A DNA stretch of 64,000 nucleotides, taken from Eopsaltria australis. Taxonomy: Eukaryota > Chordata > Aves > Passeriformes > Petroicidae. The notes beneath the pieces are model-generated. The model made no database searches, was not told the DNA's origin, and saw only the letters and a list, made by a program, of their open reading frames with translations. The translations under genes were made by a program, and so were the position numbers. Where the stretch lies: positions 2,480,001 through 2,544,000 of the forward strand of contig JAVTVJ010000076.1 of assembly GCA_034509425.1 (NCBI GenBank), read 5' to 3'. Below are positions 50,520-63,846 of this stretch, one piece after another (positions within the stretch are counted from its first letter, which is position 1; each line of letters starts with the position of its first letter).

Positions 50520-53500
50520 CTTACATTTTCAGAAGGGTCTCCTATGTAAATCCCTCCCTGATCTCACAGGCCTGGTCAGAGCCAGCTGGGGCTTTGAAGT
50601 TATTGAAGAAAAGGTGCTGGAGAAGTGCATGGTATTAATAGGAGCTACCACGAGGCTACATCAAACCCTATGGAAGATCTGTCTGTAGATATTTTACTGT
50701 CATTTGAGACACTTGTAGCAGCAGCAGCTAAAAGATTTTATTCACATGAGTCTGGAATGAAAATTAATGGAGAACATTCCAAAAGTCTGTCATTCCAAAA
50801 GACTCCATTTTATTATAATGTCTGTCATTCCAAAAGACCCCATTTTATTATAATGTTCATGCTAGAAGAAACTCAGTGTTAGAGAAACTTCAGGAAATCC
50901 TCAAATCAATACATGCAGCAGACTTACCTTCCATTCCTAATGATCAAGGAAAAAGGGATTTGCTGAATATATGTTCCTCTTTCATTGGGTCTATAAGACC
51001 TCTGTTCTCTAAAAAATGGACAAAGATAATTTCAGGGTTATAATTAGATTTTGATTCTGTAGAAGTGAACTTCAGCATATGGATTGCAATTAGCTCCTCC
51101 TGACAGTTAGAACAAAGTGCAGAGATGAACAATGTCATACCTGTTAAACTAAAGGTCAGATTCAAACCACAATTTAAGTGCCAGAAATAAGGCTTCCAAG
51201 AAATTTTCAGCTGTTTATGCTCCACACTTCAATCTTTTAGCTGCCTTCTGACATTAGCAACTGAGCTCTGGAGAGCCCCACTTCAAGTGTCCCTCTGTGT
51301 ACCCTGAGTCACACCAAAGGATTTCAGGCGGTTACATGACCCCCTAACCCTTGGATGAGGCACTCTTAGGATGGACACTGGGATTTTGCCTTGAGTTTGT
51401 CACTCAACATTAAGTGTTACTGACTGAATCACCGAAAGAGTCTCAGGAACAATGACTGGGCTGGTAGATCAAGATTTCTGGTGCTCTCCTGGGTGATGAT
51501 TTCAACAATCTCAGGCCTAAATTTTCTATTTTTAGAAGTTCTCGGACTGTTGGCTGCTACATTAAAAAGGGATGCTATGGTCACCCTGACCCTCCTGAAG
51601 TCCTCTAACTTGTCAGCCTTTTTGTTTTGAAGGGGAAGCAATTTGTTGTGCAGGTGGTAATGAAAGACAGATGATAATGGACAGTAGCTTATATTTAGAG
51701 ACTTTTGTATGTTTTGGAGTTCTGTGGTCCAGCACTTCTCTCTATTTAAATTAACTTTTTATATCATGTTACTCAATCATTGCAATTTACCTGCAAAACT
51801 ATCTTGTAAAGGAGGTTGCAGACAGCAAACCATAAACCCATAAGGATCTCCCTCTCTGCAGTTTATCATGCTTTGTCCTTAGCTCCAAAATTCAGAAGGT
51901 GCATATTGATATTAGTAAAGCAGTCCACTTGGGCTGCACAGTCCTCCTGAGAGTTCAGATTAATTGATTGAAGTGGACTGTCTTGGCTGTTCTTTCCCCA
52001 CTCAGCCTTTGCATGGAGTTGGTCCAGACACAATGTTCAGAGCTGGCTCATCTACACACAGCATGACAATGAACTGTGATTCTTAGCTATTCCTGCAGTG
52101 ATTTGCTCCATACCATGTAAAAATCCTCTGCCTGGGATGGGAACTGAGCTCACAGTCTGTGGCTCCCACCACAGTACTGCAAGCATGAATCTATATATTC
52201 TAGATTTTTAGCTGCTAAGTATGAAAAAGGATAATATATCTGGAGATTTTATATAATTGATAATTTTTTATTCTGATCTCTACCAAACACCAACAAATTA
52301 ACTTCCTGCCATTAAAGCAAGTGAGTGTGTCTGATGTTCTGGCTGATGGCCACTAAAAAAGACAGATATGCAATCAATAAAATGTTTCTTCTCTCTAAGT
52401 GAGACTAGGATAAAGTGTCACACAATGCACAAATCTTCACAACCCTTTCAGCTCAGACATGACTCATTAATAGTAAAACAAAAACAAATAGAACAGAAGC
52501 ATCTACTCTCCTGAAAGATCACCAAGATGTTTATTTAGTCATTTAGACACTTCACCTGAGAAGATATATGAATTCCTTATCTATCAGTAATTAGAGGTAA
52601 AAGTATTGGTAATGATAAATTTATTTCAGTATAAATACTGGATGTCCCTGAAGAGGATATTATTTGGTTTTTTATCCTATTTTTTTATTTAGCTTTTTCT
52701 GAATTTTCAACTTTGAGGCTTTAGATCAAAACAATTAAAGGTCCTTCCCTATGGAGGAGTGACAGGCACAGTTTTATATTTACTGTTATTGAGAAGAAAC
52801 TGTTCCCTTTTTCATTATGCAAATAGAACCAGAAATAATTAGGAAGTATGGTAATAATATATGCAAATCCCAGCACTGACAATTTGTGAGATGTTCCTAT
52901 TTTATGTGATAGCAAAGAGCTTTTGACTTTCAAAGCACATAAATACAGCAAGCTTTGTAGAACTGGGAGGAAATAAATCCAGATGATACACTCAGTTACC
53001 TTCCTAAAAAAAAAAAAAATAAAAGCAAAGAAAGGTGTCTTAAAATTCTCTTAAATTTAGTGACAGACAAGAACAGATCTTTTGGATCAACTTGTCTCAT
53101 TTCCTGGTAACAGGCTGCTGCCGTGTCACATATTCCTTTTCTGCAAACTGGTGACGAGTGAGCTTTTGCTTTCATGCCTTCTTCTGAAAAGTTTCTCATA
53201 AAGTATTCATACCACACATCTTCCCAATTTTTGGCAAAAGTTGGTTCCAGTCATGTGGACAACTTTCATTTAGCATAAAAAAAATCCTCTTTTTCTTTCA
53301 TGACTTATTTATGGGAGGAAAGCAATCAAAATTCTCTAAGCTTCTATTTTTCTGTACTGACTAAGGTAAGCTGTCTTTATCTTGCTGTTCAGTTCTTTCT
53401 GAATGTTTTGTTTTCTCTTCCAGCCCATATTGAATATGAAAAGATGAAAATTTTGTCCAGAATCCCAGCAGGAATTTTTTAAAGCCTTGTTGATTTGCTG

Positions 53501-55559
53501 GAGCAGTTTCTGGAAATTGTGATCTAATATAATTTTCACTCATCACCACCTGTTTATAATAACTAGTGGAGTTGAACCTCACCTTTAACTGCACAAAGTT
53601 CATTTCTATAACTGTTAGGAGCCTTAAAACAGAGTGACAAACCCTGAGTGTCAGGTTCTGGATGAAGAATATCTCTGTCATAATCAGCTGAAGAGAGATT
53701 TCCAGAGAATGGGATTCCAGCATGGGGGTCTGAGTGGGACCATGGCCACGTGGGATCCTGTATTACCTTGGTGCACAGAATACACGGTTGTGTCCAAAGA
53801 TCAGAAACTCAGTAAGAGGCATTGAAGAATCAGAAAATGTACTATAGGAATGGTAGCTGGACAGATGCTGCTTCCATGTGAATCTCTCAAGATGTAGGCC
53901 TGAAAGGTAAGGAGCAAAAAAAGTGGTCTAGAGTCACCCTCTCCAGTTCTCCATCCATCCCTGTGTGGAGTGAGAGAATAAACACAAATCAGGCTCACTC
54001 GGTTCACACACTTGAGAACTATCAGGATTTAGCTCCTTATCAGCATTGCTTTTTCTGAGCATACATCATTCATATAACTCTTTTGTCAAATCCCAAGTCC
54101 CTGAAGGATTAGTGCACACTTTTTAAAAACACGTGAACTCAAATTTGCATTTCCCATTTCACCCTTCCTCTCTAAGTACAATGTAATTCAGGCCCATTTA
54201 ACTGATATAAATTACATTTTAGAACTAGCTAGTTAATTATGCTAGAGATAGATATCTCAGAAAAGAAAAAAAGATGGAGGAAAAGAAACAGATTGGATTC
54301 AATAGAATGCAGTCCCTACATTAAAAAGAAATTGTAATTTTTAAGCAATCTTTAATAGTAAAGTCAGTCCTTCTGGTGCAGCTTAGTTTTATGTCAAGTA
54401 AAAGCAGAAGGAAATAACATTTTTCAGGTTTCATAAAATGAAAAATTGAAGCATGGAAATACTATGTATGTACAGCTGAGTCAAAAAATATTTTTCAGAA
54501 TATTCAGCAACAGTGCTAAACAAAAACCAGTGAAAAATACATTGTTCTATTAGGTGAGCCTGACATGCTGTGCTTTGTGTGGAATTTCTAAACTCTTTGT
54601 CTAACCTCAATTTTCTTTTGATTTCAGATACTGTTTGCAGAAGACCTATTTTTCTGAATTAGGGTCTAGAAAATCCACACAGCCACCAAGAAGTGCCTTC
54701 CCTTTATCATTTTTGAGGTGAGAAGCAGATCGCAGCATCCAAGTGAGGTTCATCTCAGCCTTGTCAAATGACTTCCTGCATCTCCTGATGGACATGAGTG
54801 TCCAAGCAGCACATGTAACCTTGCTGTCATTCTTGCAGCTAGACAGAAGTCTTCCAGGCTAACAATGCCCGTCAGTGAATCTGCAGTCCTGGGGCTCTGT
54901 ATTTCAAGCAGTTTGTGTCTAAAAGGATGAGTGCTAGTTACCATCACTGAGGCCGTTATGATTGCAGATGAGATTTCTACACTCCCATAAGGAGTTTAAA
55001 TACTTACTCTGGCTGATTTCAAGAGGAGCCCAGGATTTAACTTCTTCAGACAGTTCTGAAAATTCTGTCCAGCTTAATTAATGTCTGCTCAGTGCTTGTT
55101 AAAAATGTGCATAAATGTAAAGAATTCTTGCTGTTCATAAAATATCTATGCAGCAGGTTGAAAGTTATTTATGAGAACCATCTTGCAAAGATTTATGAAG
55201 AAGTGATCAGATGCTTGGATGTGAATCATTTCTTGCAAACAATTTACACACTGAAATAGAAATCACAAAATATGCACCTGAGACAAATAGTTCAAGTGGC
55301 TACAGTTGGACTCAAAAGCAGTGAATGTTTAGCTGGCATGGATGGAAAAGTTGTTGTTTGGACTTAATGAAATTCAGTTTAAAATTACATAAAAAATCAA
55401 AAATTTGAATTCCTAATTTCCTTGTCAGGGTTAAACAATGGTTTAGGACTTAGGAGTTTTTCCTCATAAGTGTTGTATTGCCCTAATTTCCCAAGTGTAT
55501 AAGTAGAAGGTGTTGAGTGCTCAGCACTGTTAAAAAATCAGGTCACCTTTGTGAAAGAT
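50520..55559. other. Unique non-coding DNA with a 35-bp tandem duplication
   Basis: Apart from the duplication at 50787-50856 and an A run at 53006-53019, no repeat or gene is recognised. The 120-codon minus frame at 53361-53723 has no known motif and no good splice boundaries. Confidence 0.5.
50787..50856. repeat. 35-bp tandem duplication
   Basis: Units at 50787-50821 and 50822-50856 differ by one base (GACTCC/GACCCC). A partial third copy (CATTCCAAAAGTCTG) precedes them at about 50776. The near-identity suggests a recent slippage event. Confidence 0.96.
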
Positions 55560-57110
55560 TATGGGATGGAATTCAAAAAGAGCTCAAGATGAAGTTGTGA
55601 AAGCATATAGAGGTTGGAGGCATACACAGGGTTAAAGCAAGGACAGGTAGCCTGGAAGGATAGAGAAACATTATCCAGTCATCCAGGGACAAACTTGGGC
55701 AAGTTAAAGCCCATCTGGAACTGCCAGATGTGTAGCCAGGGATGTCAAAGACAAGAAGACTTTCTGTGCATACACAGCTGGCAAAAGGAAGAATAAGAAA
55801 AATGTGAGCCCATTGCTCAAACAGAGGAGGGACCTGTGAGACAGGACATGGCTGTACACCTTCTTTGTCTTGGGTTTTACAAGCAATGGCACACTCCAGG
55901 AGTCTCAGGTCCCAAAGACCAGAGGTAAAAGATGGAGTGAGGAAATTGCTCAGTGGAAAAGAATAAGGTTACAGAATGCTTAAGGAACTTGGACATACAT
56001 AAATTCATAGACTCTGGTCGGACGTACCTAGAAGTCTTGAGAGAGCTGTCAGATGTCGCTAAAAAGTCAGTCTTGACAACCTTTGATCAATTGTGATGAC
56101 TGAGAGAAATGCTTGAAGTCCAGAGGAAAGTAAGTATCACTCTTTTATCTTTAAAAAAGGCAAGAAGAAGGACCCAGAGAACTATAGGATAGTCAGCATC
56201 ACCTTGATCCTTGGGAAGGTGAAGGCTGGAAAACCATTTCCATGCACAAGAAGAACAAGAAAATCATCAGGAATAATCAGCATTCATTCATCAAGGGGAA
56301 GTCATGCTTGACCAACTTGATAAACTTGTGTGATAAAATGACTGGCCTGGTAAAGGAAGGAAGGAAAATGGGCATTGTCTCCCTGGACTTCAGTAAGGCC
56401 TCTGAGACTACCTCCCATAAGATCCTCACAGACAAGGTGTACGTGAATGGGCTGGTCAAGCAGACACTGAAGTAGACTGAAAACTACCTGAAAACCACCC
56501 AAAGAGTGGTGATGAGTAGCACAAAGCCTGATTGGAGGCCAGGAGCTAGCAATGTTCACCAGGAGTCCATACTGAACCCAGTCCCTTTTAAGATCTTTAT
56601 TAATGAAGTGACTGATGGTGCAAACTCTCTTCTGCAAGTTTGCTGATGACAAAAAACTCACAGGAGTGGCCATCCAGAAGGACCACAAGAGGCTGGAGGA
56701 ATGGGCTGACAGGAACCTCATGAAGTCAACAAGGAGAAGTGAAATGTCTTGCACCTGGGGAGGAACAACCCCAGTCACCAATGTGTGCTAGAGATCACCC
56801 ATCAGAAAAGCAGTTTGTCCTGACAGATACCAAGCCAAACATGAGCCAGCGGTGAGTCCTTGCCACAAAGAAGATAAATAGAATCCTGGGTTACTTTGGG
56901 CAAAGCATTGCCAGCTGATTGCAGAAGGGGATCCTCCCTCCCTATTCAGCACTGCTGATACCACCATATCTGTGGTGTTTCCCAGTACAAAAGAGACTAG
57001 AACATACTAGAGACATTCCAGTGAAGAGCCATCAAGATGAAGGAGCAACCTTCCTATGAGAAAAGTCTGTGAGAGCTGAGACTGTTCAGCCTAAAGAACG
57101 GCAGACAATT
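55560..57110 (+). mobile_element. CR1 LINE, ORF2 reverse-transcriptase region, truncated at both ends
   Basis: Translated pieces follow CR1 ORF2 in order: GLKQGQVAWKDRETLSSHPGT (connector), an ESQVPK-like block, KKGKKKDPENYR, then NQHSFIKGKSCLTNL, DKMTGLVKEGRKMG and SLDFSKASETTSHKIL, then KFADDKKL, DRNLMKS and finally ESCETVQPKER-like sequence. At the first catalytic region the usual AFDT is ASET, so the aspartate is lost, while the FADD box near 56640 remains. Stops and frameshifts are many. The element ends abruptly at about 57110 inside the C-terminal part with no 3' tail. This is atypical, since CR1 copies normally keep the 3' end, and suggests deletion after insertion. The antisense open frame at 56302-56781 is a shadow. 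Confidence 0.9.
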
Positions 57111-60100
57111 CCAATATTTATTATTTTATCATATTTCATTGTTTACTTCTTTATTTATTTAAGTTCAAAAGATTTTTTAAGAGCATAATGGATTTAACCA
57201 TTTATTTGCTTTGTTGGTTTGTTGTTGTCGTTGTTTTTCCTATTTTCTTATCAGGGTCTTTTTTAGCCATATTTTAAAAATCTGAACCTAGCTAAGAAAT
57301 CTACAGTTGCTCTTAATTTTGGAAGACTCAACTCTTTCTGAAAACCTTAAGAAAGAAAAATATCAGCTAAGAGACCCCTTTTGAAATGGTAGAATAATAT
57401 TTAATTGGGATTATTTCTGCTGTTAGATGTCAGTATTGTTCCATGAAAGTCCAATTGGAAGTAGATTTCTACAGCTGTAAGCAAGATAGCTCTTCAACTG
57501 TGAAGTTTGGAAGAGCTAGCTGTTGGTGTTCAGTACCTCATCTATTAACAAGAGACTTTAAATTACATACTCAGTGGAGCAGTAATCATTACAGCAGACT
57601 CAAGATGCACAATAGAGATTTAATTTCACTGGAACTGTTCCTAATGTAATTCTGTGTGGTACAGATTATTTGAATTAGAATTTTAGGTGGGTCAAAAGAA
57701 GGAATATGGGGGAAAAAAAAGTGGTGCTGTCTAAAAAAGAATCATTAAGATCTATTTCAAAAATTAAAATCAAGTATGATATGTGGGTTAGGCAGCCTGG
57801 TATTTTTTTCAACACATAATGTATTTAACCTTTATGTTTTGTTCATGTATTTAATTTTCTACTGTCTGTATAATGAAATGTCTTTTTTCCCCTAAACTTG
57901 GAACACTGCTGCATAATACCCTGGGGAGTTCTCCAAGGTTATTAGATCCATTGCTGTACTGCAAGTTACTAGAGGCTACACTAACTCTCTCCTCTGTTTG
58001 GAAAGCTGCTATAATATTTCTGGTCTTGAGCAATGAATAATATGATTAGTACCTTAGGGAATACAAACAAAAACATTAGCAAAGTACATTTTCCAATATT
58101 TAAGAGGGAAGCCAATCCTGAAAACAAAAGTTGCATGTTCTTGAACACTGTCTAATAACATTAACCTGAAATCACTTGATTTAATTGCCCTGTTAAGCAG
58201 TTTATTGCATTACTTATGGGATAATAGAATGAGTTCAAAGTGGGTTCATTGCATTATCTTATAAACAATGTACCACATCATTAAACAAGATGATAGAAAT
58301 CAATGTATTTTATAAGAAACAATTATGAAGGCTCATGTAAAGTCTGTAATGTGAATAGTGGAAAGACCTCACTGTGACAAGGGAAAAAACGGCCTTTGTG
58401 AGGATGAAAAGACAAAGCAATGTCAAACTATAATCCCCCAGAATCAGATTAGAAGCACAATTCTCCAAAATTCTTAGTTTTCCTGTAGTCTGCCCTAAAC
58501 CCTCACTCAGAACTATACAGAAATCTCTTCCTTGGCTCACAGATAATGATTTCTAACAGGTATCTTGTCAGTTCTGTTCTTAGGGAATTTACCACAGATG
58601 TGTGACAATCTTTCAAGCGTCTAGCTGCAAACATGTGATGATCTATTTTGACTTGTGCATCCAGAGGGAATGCAAATAGAAATGTTTAGAAGAGCCCAAA
58701 GAGTGAGGACAGCTGATCCAATCTATTCTGGAAGAAGTGATTTCATGTTGTGTGAGGGAATTGACAGTGCAGAGAGAAATACTGGCTCAATATCACCTTA
58801 GTGACCCTCTGCCTGGTGTATCTGCCCTTGCTTGTCATAACATCTTTACACTTGTTTTGCTACAGCCCTTGGAATTTATAGATATGTGTATGAATGAGAG
58901 GTCCAATTTTCTTCTACATCACTTCAGAAATGAGAACAGAGCAAAATATTGCAATACCCTTCCAGGGAGCAGAGCCAAAGTGAGAGTGGTTCAGCGATCC
59001 TACATGATCTGCAAAGAATTTTGTTGCTGAGCTCCAGAGTCCAGAGATGATGGGGGGAAAGAGTCCAGGAGATGTCAGAACCCCTGACCAAATGCTGTTC
59101 CTACATCAGGAACATTTCATGCTCCGCCTTTCAATAGCTGCTGCAATGCTGCCCATCTCACACTGAGTGCACTGCACACTGAGTGCACTGTGCACTTGAG
59201 GGGGCTTCAAGTGATCAAACCAATTTTCAGGGTGGGTAAATAGTGGAGAAGGCATTAGCCTCATATATTTGCCTCTTTCCTGGTTTGCAATGCAACTGAG
59301 CAGTGCAGAGAGTGCAAAGTCTAATTTTGGCAAAGAACATTTTTTTGGGGCAAAAGTGAGGTCCTGACTGTAAAAAATAGTAGCAGGGTGTCACAGTAAC
59401 TTGGCTTACAGTTAAAAAATAAATTAGGTTCCTCCTAGTAAACTATACCTTTATTCTCTTAGAATTTTTGGACATAAATCAGTAAATGAAAAAAAATTTC
59501 CCTCTAACACAAGGGTGTATTTTTTGTCACAAATTCTTAGATGGGAGACAGACTTTCCAATCAAGAATATTTGGCCAGAAATACTGCCAGTGGCCTTTGT
59601 CTGAAGGTTCGGTATGCTATCAGAAATAAAATCTTTCTACATCATAGATGTTTTCCAGAAAAGATGATCTCATGTGATGAAAGTTGCACCATCTTGTTCA
59701 CCAAAACCATGGCTTATTGGCCATAAATGTTTATGAGATTGCTCAGTGTGGGGAAGCTGATTGGTTTCACATATGCTACCAGGACCATCAGATAACAGCT
59801 TTTATTTACTACTTCAATAACATAACTTTAAACAAAATGTCTTCATGTCCTGTGACTAATCTACCTTGCTTTGTATCTCCCTCTGAGATTCATCCTCTGG
59901 CCAGATTTATTGTTTTAGTTAACCTCAGCTTCAAGCATCATCTGTCCTGATCCTACAGTGGAGATTAATGAGATCTCTTCCCTTCCCTTGCAATGGATGC
60001 TGGAAGCACTCCCTGACCTATCTATGTGATCCTGTTGGGGTTTAAATGGAGCCATGCCACTATTTGGAAATTGGCAGTACAACAGAGATGAATGATGCTA

Positions 60101-60114
60101 CTATTGTTCTCATT
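57111..60114. other. AT-rich non-coding stretch
   Basis: No gene or interspersed repeat is recognised. A 16-bp tandem duplication lies at 59161-59192. A plus-strand open frame starting at 59541, just after an ATTCTTAG acceptor-like site, has only a weak donor (TTCG/GTATGC). Confidence 0.5.
59161..59192. repeat. 16-bp tandem duplication
   Basis: CACTGAGTGCACTG plus two bases occurs twice in a row (59161 and 59177). The units differ only in the last two bases (CA versus TG). Confidence 0.93.
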
Positions 60115-60312
60115 TCTTCACTGAAAGGGTTTTCAAGCACTGGAACAGGCTGCACAGGGAAGCAGCTGAGTCACCATCCTTGGATGTGTTTAAGAGGTGT
60201 GTGGATGTGACACTTAAGAAAATGTTTAGTGATGGATTTGGCTTTGTTAGGTTAACATCTGAGTTGATGATCCTTGAGGTTCTTTCCAACATAGATGATC
60301 CTGTGATTCTTT
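60115..60312 (+). mobile_element. CR1 LINE 3' terminal stub
   Basis: About 200 bp of CR1 3' end: CACTGGAACAGGCTGCAC, AAGCAGCTGAGTCACCATCC, TTGGATGTGTTTAAGAGG, GTGTGGATGTGACACTTAAG, a TTAACATCTGAGTTGATGATC block, GAGGTTCTTTCCAAC and a GATCCTGTGATTCT tail. It is strongly 5'-truncated and non-coding. Its wording (GTGTGGATGTGACACTT) differs from the 23-kb and 33-kb copies, so it belongs to another CR1 subfamily. Confidence 0.92.
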
Positions 60313-63300
60313 TTTCTTCTATATTTAAAGAATACCGAGGTCAGTAGATGAATGTTTTGAATCTCTTCCATGGGCTGAAGAATTAAACATCAGGAAAAAG
60401 GGGTACTTTGCACAAAACATACACATGTAGGTGTTCTGCAGGCACATGGCAAATCCCACACTTTTGAGATTGTTCATATTCTCTCTGTCTGTGATATATG
60501 AAGGCATAGAAGGCAGCCTGATACAGGATAGACCATGAGTTTTTTCAGATTTATTCACATGGGAAATCCTGATATTATGGTAGTAAAATGTCAACTTCTC
60601 AGTTCATGTATAAGCTCTGAACAGATCCTATTCTGTCTTGTAATTTTAAGAGGGTCAATGTTAATGTGGTCACTGAAGAGGCAGAACTTTACTGTTCCCA
60701 TTTCTGTGGGCATTCCCTTTAGAATGAATCCTTTTGTGAGCCAGGAGGCTTTACCTCCTTGTCTTTACCCTTTCACCCCCAAGAAATAACTATGGTCAGC
60801 AGCAAGTCACTGAAACAAGGAGACCCTGAAATACTTGCTTTTGAAAGAGTTTGCAGCTTTAGCTTTAGTTGAAAACCTCTCTTGGAGAGTTCTTCTATGT
60901 AGATGATATTAAATTGATAGGGTAGTGCCCTTTACCAGAGTGGGGCAAAGATTTTACTGCCTGTACAAATAGCTAAAACCTCTGTATTGACACCTCTACA
61001 ACTCAGAGAGATATGGAATATTACTGTACTGTATTTTACAACTTATTTAGAATGAGATAGTAGCTGCTTGAAAAACAAGTAACATTAGTCTTAGCTTGTT
61101 TCTTTGAAATCAGTGATCTGAGTTCAACTTTGCCAATGGGGAATACTCAGGAAAAGCCTGACATGCTGCCAAAATTCTAGTAGCAGCAGGCTAAAACATA
61201 ACAACCACATGAGCCTGGGCAATCCACATTGTCTTTGAAATTGCTCATCTCTTCTGCTGTCCGCAAGAAAATTCAATATTTTCCCTATTTATGGATTTAT
61301 TTTTACTTTTAGAACACAATTTCATTACTTGAATTAGGCTTCAGTTGTCTGATTTTAGCCCTCATACTTGGCAGGACAAAATAAATAAGGTTTCCAGCAT
61401 ATAAAGGCCAACACAATAGTGTGATTGTTAAGGCATCTCAAAGTTAAAAAACTGTAAATAGACAGTGTTGGCATCAGATTCTACTGTTCCATTTTCATGC
61501 AAAACTGTTGAAGGATTTCAGATCAGAGTATTCAGAGCTTTCATACTGGGTTAAGAAAATTTTCTAGCTATATCTTGTCTCAAACAGTGGTGAGCAATGG
61601 ACGCTTAGGAGAGCAGTACAAGGATAATAATTCATTAAATTGAAATGTCTGAAGCTGTCTTATCAGTGTGTCATAGAATAAATCTATGGAGCTGCCCCTG
61701 AGCTGTTTTGGTTACAGCTTGGAACAGTGGTATAAAGTGATTAGTGATTTCATCTCACCGTAACTGAGTTGCTGTGCTCTAGAGGAGCTCAGTGCAAACA
61801 CCTTTCAGCTACACTGCAGCTCCAAGAGGGGAGGGCAGCAAACACCTCAGCCCCTCCATACCTGTCTTTTCAGTACCTAAAACCTTGTCCTCTGACAGAT
61901 GCCCTGCCAGCTCCTGGAAGCCACAGCCACCCTGGGCTGGGGACTATAGATGGAGCTGCGATCCGTCAGTTCAAGCTTTTATCAGCACAAAATCCCTGCT
62001 TATTCATCACATAATGATTCAAAAGGAATATTGGCTTACAGTCCACCTGAAAACATTGAGGAGTGAATGACACAGTTTATCTTTAGAGCAGATAGAGCTG
62101 TATTGGCCCCAGGGAGGCTGAGGCAAAAGGAAAAACTAATTGGAGTAAGATAGTGCCAGTAGTTTTCTCATTATTCTTTGTGAGAAAGAATGGAATTATA
62201 CAACATGTGCTAAAACCCAAAGAATATTTTTTCTGAAGAGCATTTTTCATTCAAACTCCACCTTTGGAGATTTTACTTGAGATAAATTTACTACATTTCT
62301 GTAATTTGTGCCAGCCAGCAAAATTAAAGGCCCTTACAAGCCTTAATGAATTTAGCTTTTTGCATTTTAACATGAAGAGGAGGATGACAGAAGAAAATTA
62401 GCATAGTTACATAAATGAAGCACCTCGGTGAATGGTGCACTCAGCATTTTAACAGGTAGCAGAGGTGAAAAATTACATTTTTCAGCATTTATAGTACCAA
62501 TAGCCTGGATTTTATGGACAAAAAAAAAATATAAATTATAAAAGTGGAGATCACCTCAAGGGCACCAAATAGAGAAATCTCTCTTGTCTGGTGTGTGCTA
62601 GATAGTATATTAGAAAAACTGTGCTTAAAGTCCAAGCAGCAGTTTGGAAAATTGCTTGATATCTGAAAAAAAATTATATTATCACTTGGAGAGCAAAACT
62701 CAGCTTTCCACAGAACAGTCAGCTGTTTTATCCAGTTCAGTGGCTTATGAAAAACTGATACATAAGCTTCATAATAGACTTAATATTTTGAGGTTGCCTG
62801 ATCTCACATAGTTTGTGCAGAAAGACATCAGAGTAAGGTTTATAGTGCCCAACACTACTCTCATTCACAAAGCCCAAGTGAAAAGGGATTTGCATGGAAG
62901 CAGTAGGCAGGTTAAGAGCAAGGATGAATCTTCCTTTTGACTTGCAAGTAGGGAGTGAGGTAATTTGCAGTTTCTCACCATAATCTATGAACTACTCTGC
63001 AACAGCCTTGCTAATAAGTCCTGTGAGAGTATGGGTCCAACTCACCCTAGCATCATAAGCAACAAATTCTTGTGGGTACAGCATATTTCCCATATTCCCT
63101 AACCCAGATGGGCTGCTCAAATGTTGTATTATTCCTGTGTTTCCTTCCAGCTCCCCCGGTCACATAGAGACCTGCAGGAGCTGGGTAACAGACATTGAGG
63201 ATGCCAGCTGTGAAACGAAGGAGAGGAAAAGAATTAGCTCATTCTATCTGTTTTCCCTACTTTTAAACTTTTTTTACAGTGATTGCTTTCACACTCTGAC

Positions 63301-63666
63301 TGCAACATGCGAAGAGTGAGATGTTTAATCACCTTGACCTCTTACAAGCTTTTATACAAAGAATATTTACATCTACACAAAGATACATGAATATACACAA
63401 ATATGTGCATGGGAATTAGTTAAATACATGTGTGCAAATTCATGTATCCATTCACAAAAAACCACCTAAAAGGGAGATGGAAAATAACTGTCTTGTTCCA
63501 ATGAACCAGACTCTTGAGTCACAGAAAGTCACTGACACAGATATAAACACACATGGGTGGGCTCTGCACAGTGTCCAGGTTCTTATTAAGTCCCTGTCTG
63601 GGAGACTGCCTAATTCATGCGCATAAAACAAAGAATTAGCACAGACAAGCACCAAATCCATCTTAC
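60313..63666. other. Unique non-coding stretch
   Basis: No gene or repeat family is recognised. A GC-richer patch lies at about 61770-61960 without clear features. A good acceptor-like site (TGTTTCCTTCCAG at about 63150) has no convincing matching donor. Confidence 0.5.
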
Positions 63667-63846
63667 GTCCAGGGTGCTATTGGTCTTTTCTTGTCTTGTG
63701 GTAGCATAGATCCAGAAACTCTGCATGAAAACAAAGTTTTGTGTGTGAAAAGGGCTGTTCTCCAGCATATTCACTCCCAGCTTATCCCATGAGTATTTGA
63801 AAGACTGCTTAATTTCCTCAGCAGTCACTTGTGCAGCTGTATAAAC
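63667..63846 (-). other. Candidate 180-bp exon, phase 0-0, unidentified
   Basis: On the minus strand the frame is open for exactly 60 codons from just after GTGCAG (63847) to CTGGAC/GTAAGA (donor at 63667/63666). The peptide begins VYTAAQVTAEEIKQSFKYSW, continues KLGVNMLENSPFHTQNFVF and ends YATTRQEKTNSTLD, with balanced amino-acid use. The donor is strong, but the acceptor lacks a good pyrimidine tract and the open frame extends upstream by about 14 codons. I do not recognise the protein. With 32449-32532 it could belong to one right-to-left gene, but nothing links them beyond strand and phase. Confidence 0.3.

Noticed and set aside
53361..53723. 120-codon minus-strand frame
   Set aside because: No recognisable motif, no matched splice sites, AT-driven composition.
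56302..56781. Longest open frame in the window (159 codons, minus)
   Set aside because: It is antisense to the CR1 reverse-transcriptase region; the family motifs read on the plus strand.
59541..59726. Plus-strand frame after an ATTCTTAG acceptor-like site
   Set aside because: Weak donor and no recognisable peptide; left as background.
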